Positions 18,793 through 27,212 of a stretch of DNA of 64,000 nt are shown here, one piece after another. Within the stretch, counting starts at the first letter, position 1, and every line of letters begins with the position of its first letter. The notes beneath the pieces were generated by a model. That model saw nothing but the letters and a program-made list of their open reading frames with translations. It was not told the DNA's origin and did not search any database. Source of the stretch: Rhizobium etli 8C-3 (lineage in GTDB: Bacteria; Pseudomonadota; Alphaproteobacteria; Rhizobiales; Rhizobiaceae). The position numbers and the translations under genes are program-made. The DNA lies in NCBI RefSeq assembly GCF_001908375.1, contig NZ_CP017244.1, positions 2,108,001 through 2,172,000 on the forward strand, written 5' to 3'.

Positions 18793-18823
18793 GGACGCCG
18801 GCCGTTCAGGTCGGCGTCCTTTT
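18793..18823 (+). terminator. Stem-loop with short T tract inside the operon
   Basis: GGACGCCG (18793-18800) can pair with CGGCGTCC (18812-18819) across an 11-nt loop and is followed by TTTT. The T tract is short, so this may be a partial terminator or an mRNA-stabilising hairpin behind the abundant binding-protein gene. Such hairpins are common after periplasmic binding protein genes. Confidence 0.55.
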
Positions 18824-18849
18824 CGGCGATTTCTTGAAGGGCAGCAGGC

Positions 18850-19743
18850 ATGAAAGACCTCCCGATCATCGATCCTCATTTTCATCTGTGGGATCTCGAC
18901 AACAACTACTATCCGTGGCTGTCGGACGGCGTGAAACCGTCCGCCTTCGGTGACTACACCGCGATCAACAAGACTTACCTCATCGAAGACTTTCTGGCGG
19001 ACGCGAAGAATCAGAACCTCGTAAAGGCGGTCCATCTCGATGTCGGATACGACCCCAAGGATCCGACCGGCGAGACGCGATGGCTGCAGGGCGTTGCCGA
19101 CAAGCACGGGTTCCCCCACGGCATCGTCGGATATGCTGACTTCCGCAGGCCCGACGTCGGCGACCTCCTCGATGAGCACATGTCCTACGCGAACTTCCGC
19201 GGCATCCGGCAATCGATGAACTTCCACGACGATCCCGCCAAGACCTACCTGACGGAGCCTGGAGTTAGCCGGACGCTGGAATGGCGGCGAGGGTTCAAGG
19301 AACTCGCTCGCAGGGGTCTCAGCTTCGACCTCCAGCTCTACTATTGGCAGATGGAAGAATTTCTCGATCTTGCCCGCGATTTTCCCGGGGTACAGATCAT
19401 ACTGAACCATACGGGCATGCAGGTCGATGGCCCGAGCCATTTCGAGGGGTGGCGAAATGGAATGCGCATGCTTGCGCAGGCGCCAAATGTTGCATGCAAG
19501 ATCTCCGGTCTGGGCATGGGAGACTGGACCTGGTCCGTCGCAAGCATCAGGCCGTATGTGGAGGAGGCGATTGCAGCATTTGGCGTCGAGAGGTGTATGT
19601 TCGCTTCGAACTTCCCGGTGGACAAACTCTTCGGCAGCTACGACGAGATCATGGACGCGTTCAAAATCATCACCGCCAACTATTCTCCAGACGAACGCAT
19701 TGCGCTGTTCCACGACAATGCTGCGCGGTTCTATCGGATATAG
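18850..19743 (+). CDS. Amidohydrolase-family (TIM barrel) lactonase-like hydrolase
   Basis: The protein has 297 residues. The metal-binding start is IDPHFHLWDLDNNYYPWL, followed by a histidine in VHLDVGY, the barrel segment IILNHTGM and the late aspartate-containing MFASNFPVDKL. This is the pattern of the COG3618 group (2-pyrone-4,6-dicarboxylate lactonase, L-fuconolactonase and L-rhamnono-lactonase). It ends the operon that starts with an SDR. An inferred scheme is dehydrogenation of a sugar to a lactone, then ring opening here. The start follows GAAGGGCAGCAGGC, a weak ribosome binding site. Confidence 0.85.
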   Translation: MKDLPIIDPHFHLWDLDNNYYPWLSDGVKPSAFGDYTAINKTYLIEDFLADAKNQNLVKAVHLDVGYDPKDPTGETRWLQGVADKHGFPHGIVGYADFRRPDVGDLLDEHMSYANFRGIRQSMNFHDDPAKTYLTEPGVSRTLEWRRGFKELARRGLSFDLQLYYWQMEEFLDLARDFPGVQIILNHTGMQVDGPSHFEGWRNGMRMLAQAPNVACKISGLGMGDWTWSVASIRPYVEEAIAAFGVERCMFASNFPVDKLFGSYDEIMDAFKIITANYSPDERIALFHDNAARFYRI

Positions 19744-19904
19744 CCATGTCGCTAACCGCCAAAAAGGTCGGCCATGACCGCTGGCCACTTTCAAGCTATT
19801 TTGCAGACGGGATCAGTTAACGCCGTGCTCTCGGTCCGCGTTCCCGCTAGAAGGAGGCTTGATCAGCGGTTTCGCCTAATCGTTAGATCGAGCCAGTCAG
19901 CTCA

Positions 19905-20549
19905 AGCCTTCCGATCGAGGATGTCGATCTGCCGGTCGTGGTATGGAGCCAGGGGTGGGTTCCGGTAGGGGCGAAATGACACCATAAGGGAAATCATGTT
20001 GTATCGCAGCAGCCAAAAAAGTTGGGAAATTGGCCCTGTCCTTGCCCGACGATCTGATTCCATCCAGATCGCCTCCCATCGACAATTCAATAACCTGACT
20101 CGGTTGGCGATCAAACTGGAAGGGCGAGCTTTGCGGGAGTGCACCTGCCCGCAGTCGCTGATAACCCGCCTCCGGCATCATCGTGAGAACCAGCGGGCTT
20201 GGCAAAAATAATTTGTCACTCTCCCGCCCGGAAACTCTGCATCGCATAGAAGTCGGTGCCGAAGTCCAATTCCTGCAACTCTGCTGACAGCGGCGTGAAG
20301 CGGTCGTCTTCGAAATTGCCGACCTAAGGAAATTCTGGCGTCCGGTTGCCGGCTCGTGTAGCCGACGAAACCCATCACCATCACGAACCGGTCGTCGAGT
20401 TCGAAAAAATCCGGGCACTCGATGCAGCGAGCGCCATGCTCACGGAAGTGTTCGGGGGTTCGATAGAGAACCAACATGAATTTCCAGTCGTTGCCGTTCT
20501 CGGACCCGTATAGCAAGCACGGCCGGGTCGCCGTCGATCGCGACTCCAA
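19905..20549 (-). pseudogene. Glycoside hydrolase family 32 (beta-fructosidase/sucrase-like) remnant
   Basis: On the minus strand the region first reads YRTPEHFREHGARCIECPDFFELDDRF, followed by VMVMGFVGYT. This is the GH32 block that carries the acid/base glutamate in the ECPD motif. The frame then shifts, and the next family segment (DDRFTPLSAELQELDFGTDFYAMQSF) continues in a second frame before a stop. The N-terminal nucleophile domain and the C-terminal beta-sandwich are largely missing. It is a decayed gene with several lesions, pointing to past sucrose or fructan use in an ancestor. Confidence 0.72.
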
Positions 20550-20669
20550 GAGGAATTATTACTGTAATCTCGCGTCCATCAACTGTTCATGAAGCCTCCA
20601 CGTCTGCGTCAGAGATGAAATCCATATTCCTGTTGTCGCTCTCAACGAGCAATCTAACAGGAGAAACTC

Positions 20670-21220
20670 ATGCGCTTTTTAGCGAAGGCAACTGCCGTAA
20701 CAGCAACCATCCTGCTCATGACCGCAGGCGGGGTGAACGCAGTCGAAATTCACAATGGGTCGATCAGCGAAGCTGAAGTCCTCAAGACTCAGAAAGCCTG
20801 GGGCGAGGCTCTCATTGCCATCTCGCGTGAATATGAGGACAAAGGTGTGATATGGCTGAGAAGGTGATAGGTGCGGCCTATGGCTACCAGTTGGGTCCGG
20901 TTCTCTTCAAGCTGACACTGACGCAGGAGCCCCAGACCTTCCGGACCGACCGCGAGGGTGCACTATCCTATTTTGTCGGCCATAACCCGAAATATCCCAG
21001 CGATACTGGCTTTGCGCTGAAGGGCTGGCGCGAAGTCCACGTCGAGAACGCAGCCATTCTTCTTTATGGCGAGTACGCCACTACTCTGGGTAAGGTGTCC
21101 TTCATTAACAAGGACGGCAAAGTTACGACGGTCGACAAATCATGGACTTTCAAGAAGGACGATTTCGGGACGATCCGCATCGTCCAACACCATTCTTCGC
21201 TGCCTTACGCCGCCAAGTAA
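20670..21220 (+). pseudogene. Small secreted protein (phosphoribosyl-AMP cyclohydrolase-annotated family), frameshifted
   Basis: The first frame (20670-20867) encodes a Sec signal peptide ending GGVNA and then ISEAEVLKTQKAWGEALIAISREYEDKGV. The second frame (20852-21220) resumes with MAEKVIGAAYGYQLGPVLFKLTLTQ and runs to HHSSLPYAAK. These are consecutive parts of one family of about 180-190 residues, whose members are often annotated as phosphoribosyl-AMP cyclohydrolase although the function is unproven. Bases seem lost near 20848, where the family normally has a few more residues. AGGAG precedes the first start. The second frame could yield a cytoplasmic fragment, but the secreted full-length protein is not encoded. 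Confidence 0.7.
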
Positions 21221-21244
21221 ACGTCTGTCCGAAGCGGCCAGCGA

Positions 21245-21775
21245 TCATTGACCTTGTTCGAGACGATAGCCGATGCCCCGAACAGTCGTGATGCACGAGC
21301 GATCACCCGTGGGGCGATCGATCTTTGCGCGCAAACGACGGACATAGACGTCGACAACATTGGTCAGTGGGTCTTCGCCTGCTCCCCAGATGTTCGCCAA
21401 AATCCGCTCCCGGCTGAGTACTCGCCCGGGGGCGGACATGAAAAGTTCCAAAAGAGCCAGCTCCTTGGCAGTCAGCGATATCTCGACGCCGTCGACCGTT
21501 ACGCGCATTGAATCTCTGTCAAGTTTCAGTATTCCCACGAGCAGCGCTTTTGCCCCGAGTGGGCGTAGGTTGACCGGACGGCGCATCAGCGCTTCTATTC
21601 GTGCCAGCAACTCCTCAAACGAGAACGGCTTGACCAGATAATCGTCGGCGCCCATTCGCAATCCCGAAATACGGTCGTTCACCGATCCAAGCGCGGTCAG
21701 CATCAGGATAGGCGCGGATATCCCACCGGCACGCAGCGTCTGACAGACATCGGAGCCATTTATGATTGGCAGCAT
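21245..21775 (-). pseudogene. OmpR-family response regulator, N-terminally truncated
   Basis: The remaining 176 residues start inside the receiver domain at MLPIINGSDVCQTLRAGG. They keep LMLTALGS, the conserved lysine in DYLVKPFSFEELLARI, and a complete OmpR-type winged helix (LTAKELALLELFMSAPGRVLSRE to YVRRLRAKID). The phosphoacceptor region, about the first 55 residues, is missing. The break coincides with the start of an equally truncated aminotransferase on the opposite strand, so this is a rearrangement junction. The product could not be phosphorylated normally. Confidence 0.85.
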
Positions 21776-22839
21776 TACATAATTTCGCAGCGCAACTTGC
21801 GGCCGTTGCTCCAGGCGGTCCGTCCGCCGGGCTTGATCGGGTCTTCTTTACTGGCTCCGGATCGGAATCCGTCGACACGGCTCTGAAGATCGCCATCGCT
21901 TATCAGCGCGCGATCGGTCAAGGCACCCGAACTCGCATCATCGGACGCGAAAAAGGCTATCACGGTGTCGGCTTCGGCGGCATCTCGGTCGGTGGTCTGG
22001 TGAACAATCGGCGAGTTTTTCCGCAGATCCCGGCCGACCATATGCGACACACGCTGGATATCGATAGAAACGGTTTCTCGAGGGGTCTTCCTGCACATGG
22101 AATTGACTTGGCCGAAGATCTTGAGCGTCTCATCCAGCTCCACGGTGCCGAAACCATAGCCGCGGTTATTGTTGAGCCTATGTCCGGCTCTGCCGGCGTC
22201 ATCTTGCCTCCAAAAGGTTACCTTGACAGGCTGCGAGACATCGCCAACAAGCATGGCATTCTTCTCATGTTCGACGAGGTCATTACCGGTTTCGGCCGCC
22301 TCGGGACGCCGTTTGCAACAGACTATTTCGGCGTCGTTCCCGACCTTGTGACAACGGCAAAGGGATTGACAAACGGTGCCATCCCTATGGGTGCCGTGTT
22401 TGCCAGTCGCAAAGTCTACGATGGATTGATGACGGGACCAGAAAACGCCATCGAGCTATTCCACGGCTATACATATTCTGGACACCCGGTCGCGTGTGCT
22501 GCAGGCCTTGCAGCGCTTGAAATCTATAAAGAGGAGGGTCTTTTCAGTCGCGCTTCCGATCTTGCCAAAACTTGGGAAGATGCATTGCATTCCTTGAATG
22601 GGATACCAAACGTCATCGACATCCGAAACCTCGGCCTCGTTGGGGCAATCGAGCTTTCAGCACGCGATGGTGCTCCTGGTGCGCGCGCCTATGACGTGTT
22701 TACCAACTGCTTTCATAAAGGTCTTCTAATCCGAGTGACCGGGGATATCATTGCGCTTTCTCCTCCGTTAATCATCGATGAGATACAAATCGGAACAATC
22801 GTTTCCATCTTGGGCGATGCTTTGAAGCAGGCGACGTAA
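21766..22839 (+). pseudogene. Class III (omega-amino acid/pyruvate-type) aminotransferase, N-terminally truncated
   Basis: This open frame has 357 residues against about 440-450 in the family, so roughly the first 90 are missing. Family marks present are FFTGSGSESVDTALKIAIAY for phosphate binding, LLMFDEVITGFGR with the PLP-contacting aspartate, and the Schiff-base lysine in VTTAKGLTNGAIPMG. The first in-frame initiator (TTG at 21766) lies at the junction with the truncated response regulator and has no convincing ribosome binding site. The 3' half is duplicated at 32848-33353. It is probably inactive because the N-terminal segment shapes the active site. Confidence 0.82.
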
Positions 22840-22999
22840 CTCGACCCGCAGGAACCGCACTGTGCGTCAGCAGCCTATCCCGTCGCCCGGATCTTCCCGC
22901 TCGCTTCAGCATCTTGAGGCGGTTGATCTGCCCTTCGGCTTGACCGTTGCTCCAAGGTAGTTGAGGCCCTGCCGCCGCAACGCTTGAAGCGTGTCGAAT
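22334..22999 (+). repeat. 666-bp direct repeat, copy 1 (aminotransferase 3' half plus ISL3 fragment)
   Basis: This segment matches 32848-33513 base for base, apart from two substitutions that I could find (near 22432 and 22976), at a constant offset of 10,514. It contains the aminotransferase 3' half and about 160 bp of a decayed ISL3 transposase. Sequence on either side of the two copies is unrelated, so the duplication is recent and its ends are sharp. Confidence 0.92.
22840..22999 (-). mobile_element. ISL3-family transposase remnant (C-terminal fragment)
   Basis: On the minus strand the stretch encodes QLPWSNGQAEGQINRLKMLKR, the conserved C-terminal block of ISL3/IS1096-type transposases. 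The neighbouring codons lie in a different frame, so the gene is broken. The rest of the element is absent here; more of it survives beside copy 2 at 33354-33990. Confidence 0.75.
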
Positions 23000-23473
23000 C
23001 CGTACGTTTTTCTGTCGGCGCTGAAGCGCCTTATCGAAAAATCGCAAGCGGTATGGAAGGAAACATTCATGTCGCAAACGATCCACGCGTTGTCCCGTCA
23101 ACCTTACACTTGAACAGCTGGATGACTGTTGGCCAATCCGCTGAAAGGAAGAGCTGGCGATTACAAGCCATCCGCTACCGGCGCACAATGAACGAGCAGT
23201 CGCTCGCAGCGACTAGCATGAAGGGACGCGACGCGGGACAAAGCCGCCGTTCAGCGTGACCTGCTTCATTTCGAATCTGCGAGGAACCTTGGGGCGACCG
23301 CAAAGATCAGAGATTTTGCCAAGTGATGGAGCTCTGGGACCCTATGACCGCAGAGGGAAGCGAGCGGGCGCTAAACCAAAGTTTTTCCAAGCCCGGACGC
23401 ACCACTTGGAACGCGATGTCGATACCTGGTTGCTCAAGAAACCGGCAGGCAAATTGCCACTGCCAGACTCCAC
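23000..23473. other. Gap of about 470 bp without a recognisable gene
   Basis: The sequence beyond the repeat boundary has only short overlapping frames with no recognised family. It separates the ISL3 fragment from the XRE-type regulator and probably represents debris of the rearrangement. Confidence 0.4.
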
Positions 23474-23773
23474 TTAAGGCACCCGGTCAGGTGCAACTAT
23501 ACCGCCTTCATTCTCAAGAATGTCGATGCGTTTAGCTTCCGATCCAGTAAATTTCAGGCGCACACCAATGCCGGCGCCATTGTCAGGAATGAAGACGGCG
23601 CCGGCTCTTTCCAGAGCTGATTGCAAGGCAAACACTTCATCATCAGCCGGTTTGTCGAGCTTGCGCTCAAATCGCAGCACGGTTTCCACGCCCACGCCGG
23701 CAGATATTGCGAGACGCTCGGGCGAGAGGTCGGTAAGTGCACGTGCCGCACGACATTGGGAGCCAGTAATCAT
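23474..23773 (-). CDS. XRE-family small DNA-binding protein
   Basis: This protein of 99 residues has one helix-turn-helix of the Cro/CI kind: QCRAARALTDLSPERLAISAGV, then VETVLRFERKLDKPADDEVFALQSALERAGAVFI. The pattern, including the closing GVRLKF segment, is that of many small rhizobial XRE regulators. It precedes the Rnk and PtsN genes on the same strand with a 140-bp gap. Its target is unknown. Confidence 0.8.
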   Translation of the reverse strand: MITGSQCRAARALTDLSPERLAISAGVGVETVLRFERKLDKPADDEVFALQSALERAGAVFIPDNGAGIGVRLKFTGSEAKRIDILENEGGIVAPDRVP

Positions 23774-23916
23774 GGTTATTGTCCTTTTTTATAAACAGGA
23801 CCGCCCCATCATCGGGGCGATCAACCGTGGCCATTCGGCCAGCAAGGTGTCGAATTTGCCACGCTCGAGCTGATCGGTGGAAAGGGTCCGGACGCCAGCG
23901 ATAATCGTTCTCTACT

Positions 23917-24369
23917 TTATGCAAGAAGGCTTGACGTCTCAGAGGAACGGAGGCCTTCGCTTTCCGCCTGATGTTGAGTAACCGCCAACACCGTCAGCTT
24001 GTGCCGCCTATCATCCCGTCCGCTCCAATCCATTGTCTGACCGGCGGACAAGCCGAGAAGGGCAGTTCCGATGGGGGTTAGGACGGATATCTTGCCTTCG
24101 GAAATATTTGCGTCTTTCGGGAACACGAGCGTCACTGTTCGCCCGTCTCCGGTGTCAGTTTCATACTCTACCATCGATCCCATTCGCACGACATTCCCAG
24201 GCACCGAGGTGTCCGCAACTACGAGTGCGCGTTCGAGCTCAATCAAAAGACCATCGGAAACCTCGGGAAGGCGATCAGCCGCAGCAAGCGCAAGTTTATT
24301 CAATCGCTGGTGATCCGTCTCGCCAATCACGATCGAAGACTTTTGTGAGTTCTGGATGTGCTTCTTCAT
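23917..24369 (-). CDS. rnk: Rnk-like nucleoside diphosphate kinase regulator (GreA/GreB C-terminal family)
   Basis: This protein of 150 residues has an N-terminal short coiled region (ETDHQRLNKLALAAADRLPEVSDGLLIELERA). The FKBP-like GreA C-terminal domain follows, with VRMGSMVEYETDTGDGRTVTLVFP and ISVLTPIGTALLGLSAGQTMDW. Rnk proteins bind RNA polymerase and affect nucleoside diphosphate kinase levels. It lies 18 bp downstream of ptsN, so the two are likely co-transcribed. A second, frameshifted homologue is found at 31837. Confidence 0.87.
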   Translation of the reverse strand: MKKHIQNSQKSSIVIGETDHQRLNKLALAAADRLPEVSDGLLIELERALVVADTSVPGNVVRMGSMVEYETDTGDGRTVTLVFPKDANISEGKISVLTPIGTALLGLSAGQTMDWSGRDDRRHKLTVLAVTQHQAESEGLRSSETSSLLA

Positions 24370-24387
24370 TTTCGCGTTCCTCAGTGT

Positions 24388-24897
24388 TCACCTTAGTGCC
24401 ACCGAGTGCGTGGCATTGGTCCGCCATGGGATACCGTCGACCTGCCTTGCCTCGCTCATCAAAATCGCCATCACCTCCTCGGGGGATTGGGCCAGCCGAA
24501 GTCCCTCCCTGATCAGCGGCGCGCGCACCGTACGGAATAGTCGCGACAGCGCAGGCAAGAAGGTGCGAGCCTCAGAGCGCGGCCAAAGCAAGGTAAAGAC
24601 GAGATCGACGGGATCGCTGTCGGGGCTGTTGAAATCTATCGGAGGAGCCAGTCGCGTAAATGACGCTACAGGCGACGAAATCGAGCGCAGCAATACGTGC
24701 GGGACGGCGATGCCACGACCGATGGCGGTTGACCCGACCCGCTCCCGCCTCCAAATGCCCCGAAGAATTGCTCGATCATCAAGCCCGGTTCCTCGCGCAA
24801 GTTTGACAGCGATCCTGGACAGCGCCGAGTGCTTTCCCTTTGTCGCAAGGTCAAGAGTAATATTATCTTCTGACAGGTTGCTGAACGTCATCATCAT
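24388..24897 (-). CDS. ptsN: PTS IIA-like nitrogen-regulatory protein PtsN
   Basis: This protein of 169 residues has the fructose/mannitol EIIA fold. The phosphorylatable histidine is H67 in GRGIAVPHVLL. Other family features are ALSRIAVKLARGTGLDDRAI and the DPVDLVFTLLWP strand, with the C-terminal RLFRTVRAPLIREGLRLAQSPEEVMAIL. In the nitrogen PTS, phosphate from PtsP and NPr modulates K+ transport, the stringent response and carbon-nitrogen balance. This appears to be an accessory copy, since the chromosomal ptsN normally sits next to rpoN. A sigma-54-like promoter on the opposite strand begins just upstream. Confidence 0.88.
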   Translation of the reverse strand: MMMTFSNLSEDNITLDLATKGKHSALSRIAVKLARGTGLDDRAILRGIWRRERVGSTAIGRGIAVPHVLLRSISSPVASFTRLAPPIDFNSPDSDPVDLVFTLLWPRSEARTFLPALSRLFRTVRAPLIREGLRLAQSPEEVMAILMSEARQVDGIPWRTNATHSVALR

Positions 24898-25364
24898 TGC
24901 CTCTAAGCCGATACGCGCGAGCGCAAACGAAGTGCGTTTGGCACGCCGTCTGCTGCGCTTTCTGATTGAATCGAAGATGTGGCTGACCCGGACGCGAAGC
25001 CGGTAGAGGTCACGTCCGGGCTAGAGGCCTGCTTTGAGGCGCTGTGGCTCTCTCTGTGGTGCGAAAGTATTCATAGTAACTTAAACATGGGGACGGAACT
25101 CTTGAAATCAAGCGCGCGGCTAGGAACGTGGATCGCTCTGAATTCGTGGATATCTCGCGGCCAGTAGACTTCCGGCAATCAGAGGGCGGTGAGGCCGAAA
25201 ATTAGGAGGAATGCAGAAATACTGCACTGAAATGCCAGTTTATTTCATTGGACTAATATTGCCGCCTGGTTCTTGAATGGCTGCACGCGACAGGTCGTAC
25301 GAACAGCCATTGGCCGCCGGAATTTCCGCGATCTCGGCTTTGAACGGAAAAAAGGATCTCCCCG
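24898..25364. other. Divergent intergenic region, 467 bp
   Basis: The region lies between ptsN (minus) and the DUF5602-like gene (plus). Apart from the sigma-54-like element at 24939-24954, I see no gene with a convincing start. It is long enough for regulatory sites or a small RNA, but nothing else could be identified. Confidence 0.4.
24939..24954 (+). promoter_or_regulatory. Candidate sigma-54 (RpoN) promoter
   Basis: The element TGGCACGCCGTCTGCT matches the RpoN consensus TGGCACG-N4-TTGCW at all defined positions except one. The invariant GG and GC are separated by the required 10 bases. It points toward the cupredoxin genes, but about 400 bp upstream of them, leaving a long untranslated leader or an unrecognised RNA. 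No activator binding site was found. Confidence 0.4.
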
Positions 25365-25778
25365 ATGAAAAAACTCTTCCTCGTACCTGTTCTGATACTG
25401 GACAGCTCGGTTTGTGCTATCGCGGCGGATGAAGTCGCAAAAGCGCCGCCAGCCGCGCCTTATCAGCAGGTCAGCAAGCTCGTGAAGTTACCCGATTTCC
25501 TCCCCGGCATGGGCCAGCTCTTCGTCGATCCGGCGACATTGCCGGCCGGTCCGTTCCTCGCCTATGATCATGACGGAAAGCTTGCCAGCACGATCTATAT
25601 GCTGCCGACCAAGGATCTCAATCCGGACAAGTCTTTCGATAACCTTGCAGCGCCGGGCGGCAACGTCGACCATGTCGACGTCTACTACAATGCCGGCCAT
25701 CCAGGCGTGGAAGAGCCGCATGTCCATGTGGTGCTGTGGCATGTTGCAGCGGCGGGCGAAGCGAGCGTCGCCAAATGA
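25365..25778 (+). CDS. Secreted DUF5602-like protein
   Basis: This protein of 137 residues has an N-terminal Sec signal (MKKLFLVPVLILDSSVCAIAA). The mature part has FLPGMGQLFVDPATLPAGPFLAYD, the central NLAAPGGNVDHVDVYYNAGHPG and the histidine-rich EEPHVHVVLWHV, which could bind a metal. These features resemble the DUF5602/TTHB210-like group, whose function is unknown. Its stop overlaps the start of the cupredoxin gene, so the two products probably work together in the periplasm. Confidence 0.7.
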   Translation: MKKLFLVPVLILDSSVCAIAADEVAKAPPAAPYQQVSKLVKLPDFLPGMGQLFVDPATLPAGPFLAYDHDGKLASTIYMLPTKDLNPDKSFDNLAAPGGNVDHVDVYYNAGHPGVEEPHVHVVLWHVAAAGEASVAK

Positions 25779-26296
25779 CGATCGCGCGGCGTGAAGTGCT
25801 GGGCTTGGGCGGTGGGCTGGTCGCCGTCCTTTCCCTGTCCCAGCGGGACGTGTGGGCCGAAGAGGTCGTGGAGATTAGGATGCAGGGGCGCGCCGATGGC
25901 TCGCATGTCTGGTTCGACCCGATCGGTGTTCTGATCAAGCCGGGTCAGATGGTCCGCTGGACCAACTTCAACCCCGGCAATTCGCATACGACGACCGCCT
26001 ATCATCCAGCAAACTTCGGGAGGCCGCTGCGCATGCCTGAATCGGCTAAATCCTGGGATTCAGACTATCTCCTGCCTGGCGAGAGCTTTTCGGTAACCTT
26101 CACCGAGCAAGGGGTTTATGACTATTATTGCGTTCCCCACGAGCAGGCTGGAATGGTCGGCCGCATCATAGTCGGCGAACCGGAAGCGCATGGCGGCTGG
26201 ATGGAGGCGGTCGCCGCAAGCCGGGGCCTACCGGATGAGGCCCTCAAGGCGTTTCCGACGGTCGAAGAAATAAGGGCAAATCGGACAATCCGCTGA
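25775..26296 (+). CDS. Periplasmic cupredoxin (plastocyanin/azurin-like blue copper protein)
   Basis: This protein of 173 residues has a twin-arginine-like start (MTIARREVLGLGGGLVAVLSL). The blue copper ligands are visible: a histidine in GNSHTTTAYH, and the closely spaced cysteine, histidine and methionine in YYCVPHEQAGMVG. The chain continues about 35 residues past the fold (HGGWMEAVAAS onward), which is longer than simple plastocyanins. Overlap with the preceding gene (ATGA) shows coupled translation. It likely carries electrons or binds copper in the periplasm. Confidence 0.88.
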   Translation: MTIARREVLGLGGGLVAVLSLSQRDVWAEEVVEIRMQGRADGSHVWFDPIGVLIKPGQMVRWTNFNPGNSHTTTAYHPANFGRPLRMPESAKSWDSDYLLPGESFSVTFTEQGVYDYYCVPHEQAGMVGRIIVGEPEAHGGWMEAVAASRGLPDEALKAFPTVEEIRANRTIR

Positions 26297-26411
26297 GTTT
26301 AGATATCGCGTGGCGCGTTTCGGCGGGTGTCGAGCCGACGAGCGAATAGATGAAGGCGATGGCGCGGGGACCGTAGTTTCCGAGCGGCATCGGAAACCAT
26401 GAGAGGCTATC

Positions 26412-27212
26412 ATGACAGATATGGCGATTCGGGCAGACCCATTGCTGCAATCGCAGACGGAGAGCAGCGGCGGGACACTGGCAGTAGAACAGCACGAACG
26501 CGCAATGCGCCGGCTTGCCTCCTTGGGCGAGATGACCGGCGGTATTGCCCATGATCTCAGGAACATCCTGGCGATTGTCGAATCGGGCCTGAGGCTCGCC
26601 GAAAGAAAAGCTGACCAGCCGGAGAGCGTGCGCGCCTTTATCGCGGCGGCGCGGGAAGGCGTCGATCGGGGCGTCGAACTGATATCGCAGTTGCTCGCTT
26701 TTGCAGACCATAGAGAACCCGACCTGCAAGTGCGCAACCTGAATGAGCTCGTCAGCTCTACCGGGCCATTCCTCCGGTATGGCGCGGGACCTGGCATCCG
26801 CGTCAGGCTCGCATTGGGTTCCGACATTCCAAGCTGTCTGATCGATCCGGCGTTGTTCGACGCCGCCGTTCTCAATCTTGTCCTTAACGCTCGCGATGCC
26901 ATGCCAGGCGGCGGTGAGATTTGGATCGGAACGGAGCGGCTCGTCGCGACGAATTGTGCGAAAGGCGGGCCGGCGCCGGGAACCTACGCCCGGCTTCGCG
27001 TTAAGGACCACGGCTGCGGCATGCCACAGGACGTTCTGCAAAAGGTGCTGGACCCGTTCTTCACGACCAAGGGCGAGAACGGCACCGGAATGGGGTTAGC
27101 GCAGGTGCGCACTTTCATGCAGATGGTCGGCGGCCATCTGAGCATTGCCAGTGAACGAGGCACCGGAACCACAGTCGACCTGCTGTTTCCATTGCCCGAC
27201 GCGGCCGCTTAG
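26412..27212 (+). CDS. Soluble sensor histidine kinase without an input domain
   Basis: This protein of 266 residues consists only of a HisKA-like dimerisation region and an ATPase domain. The phosphorylated histidine is H47 in GGIAHDLRN. The N box is NLVLNARDAM, the G1 box DHGCGMPQDV, the F box DPFFTTK and the G2 box GENGTGMGLAQV. No membrane helix, PAS or GAF domain is seen, so input must come from a partner. No response regulator is adjacent; the nearest is the truncated one at 21245. Its last bases overlap the converging LysR gene. Confidence 0.88.
   Translation: MTDMAIRADPLLQSQTESSGGTLAVEQHERAMRRLASLGEMTGGIAHDLRNILAIVESGLRLAERKADQPESVRAFIAAAREGVDRGVELISQLLAFADHREPDLQVRNLNELVSSTGPFLRYGAGPGIRVRLALGSDIPSCLIDPALFDAAVLNLVLNARDAMPGGGEIWIGTERLVATNCAKGGPAPGTYARLRVKDHGCGMPQDVLQKVLDPFFTTKGENGTGMGLAQVRTFMQMVGGHLSIASERGTGTTVDLLFPLPDAAA

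Noticed and set aside
19769..19787. GGCCA/TGGCC hairpin after the amidohydrolase as a terminator
   Set aside because: The stem has only five pairs and no T tract follows, so it is too weak to support a call.
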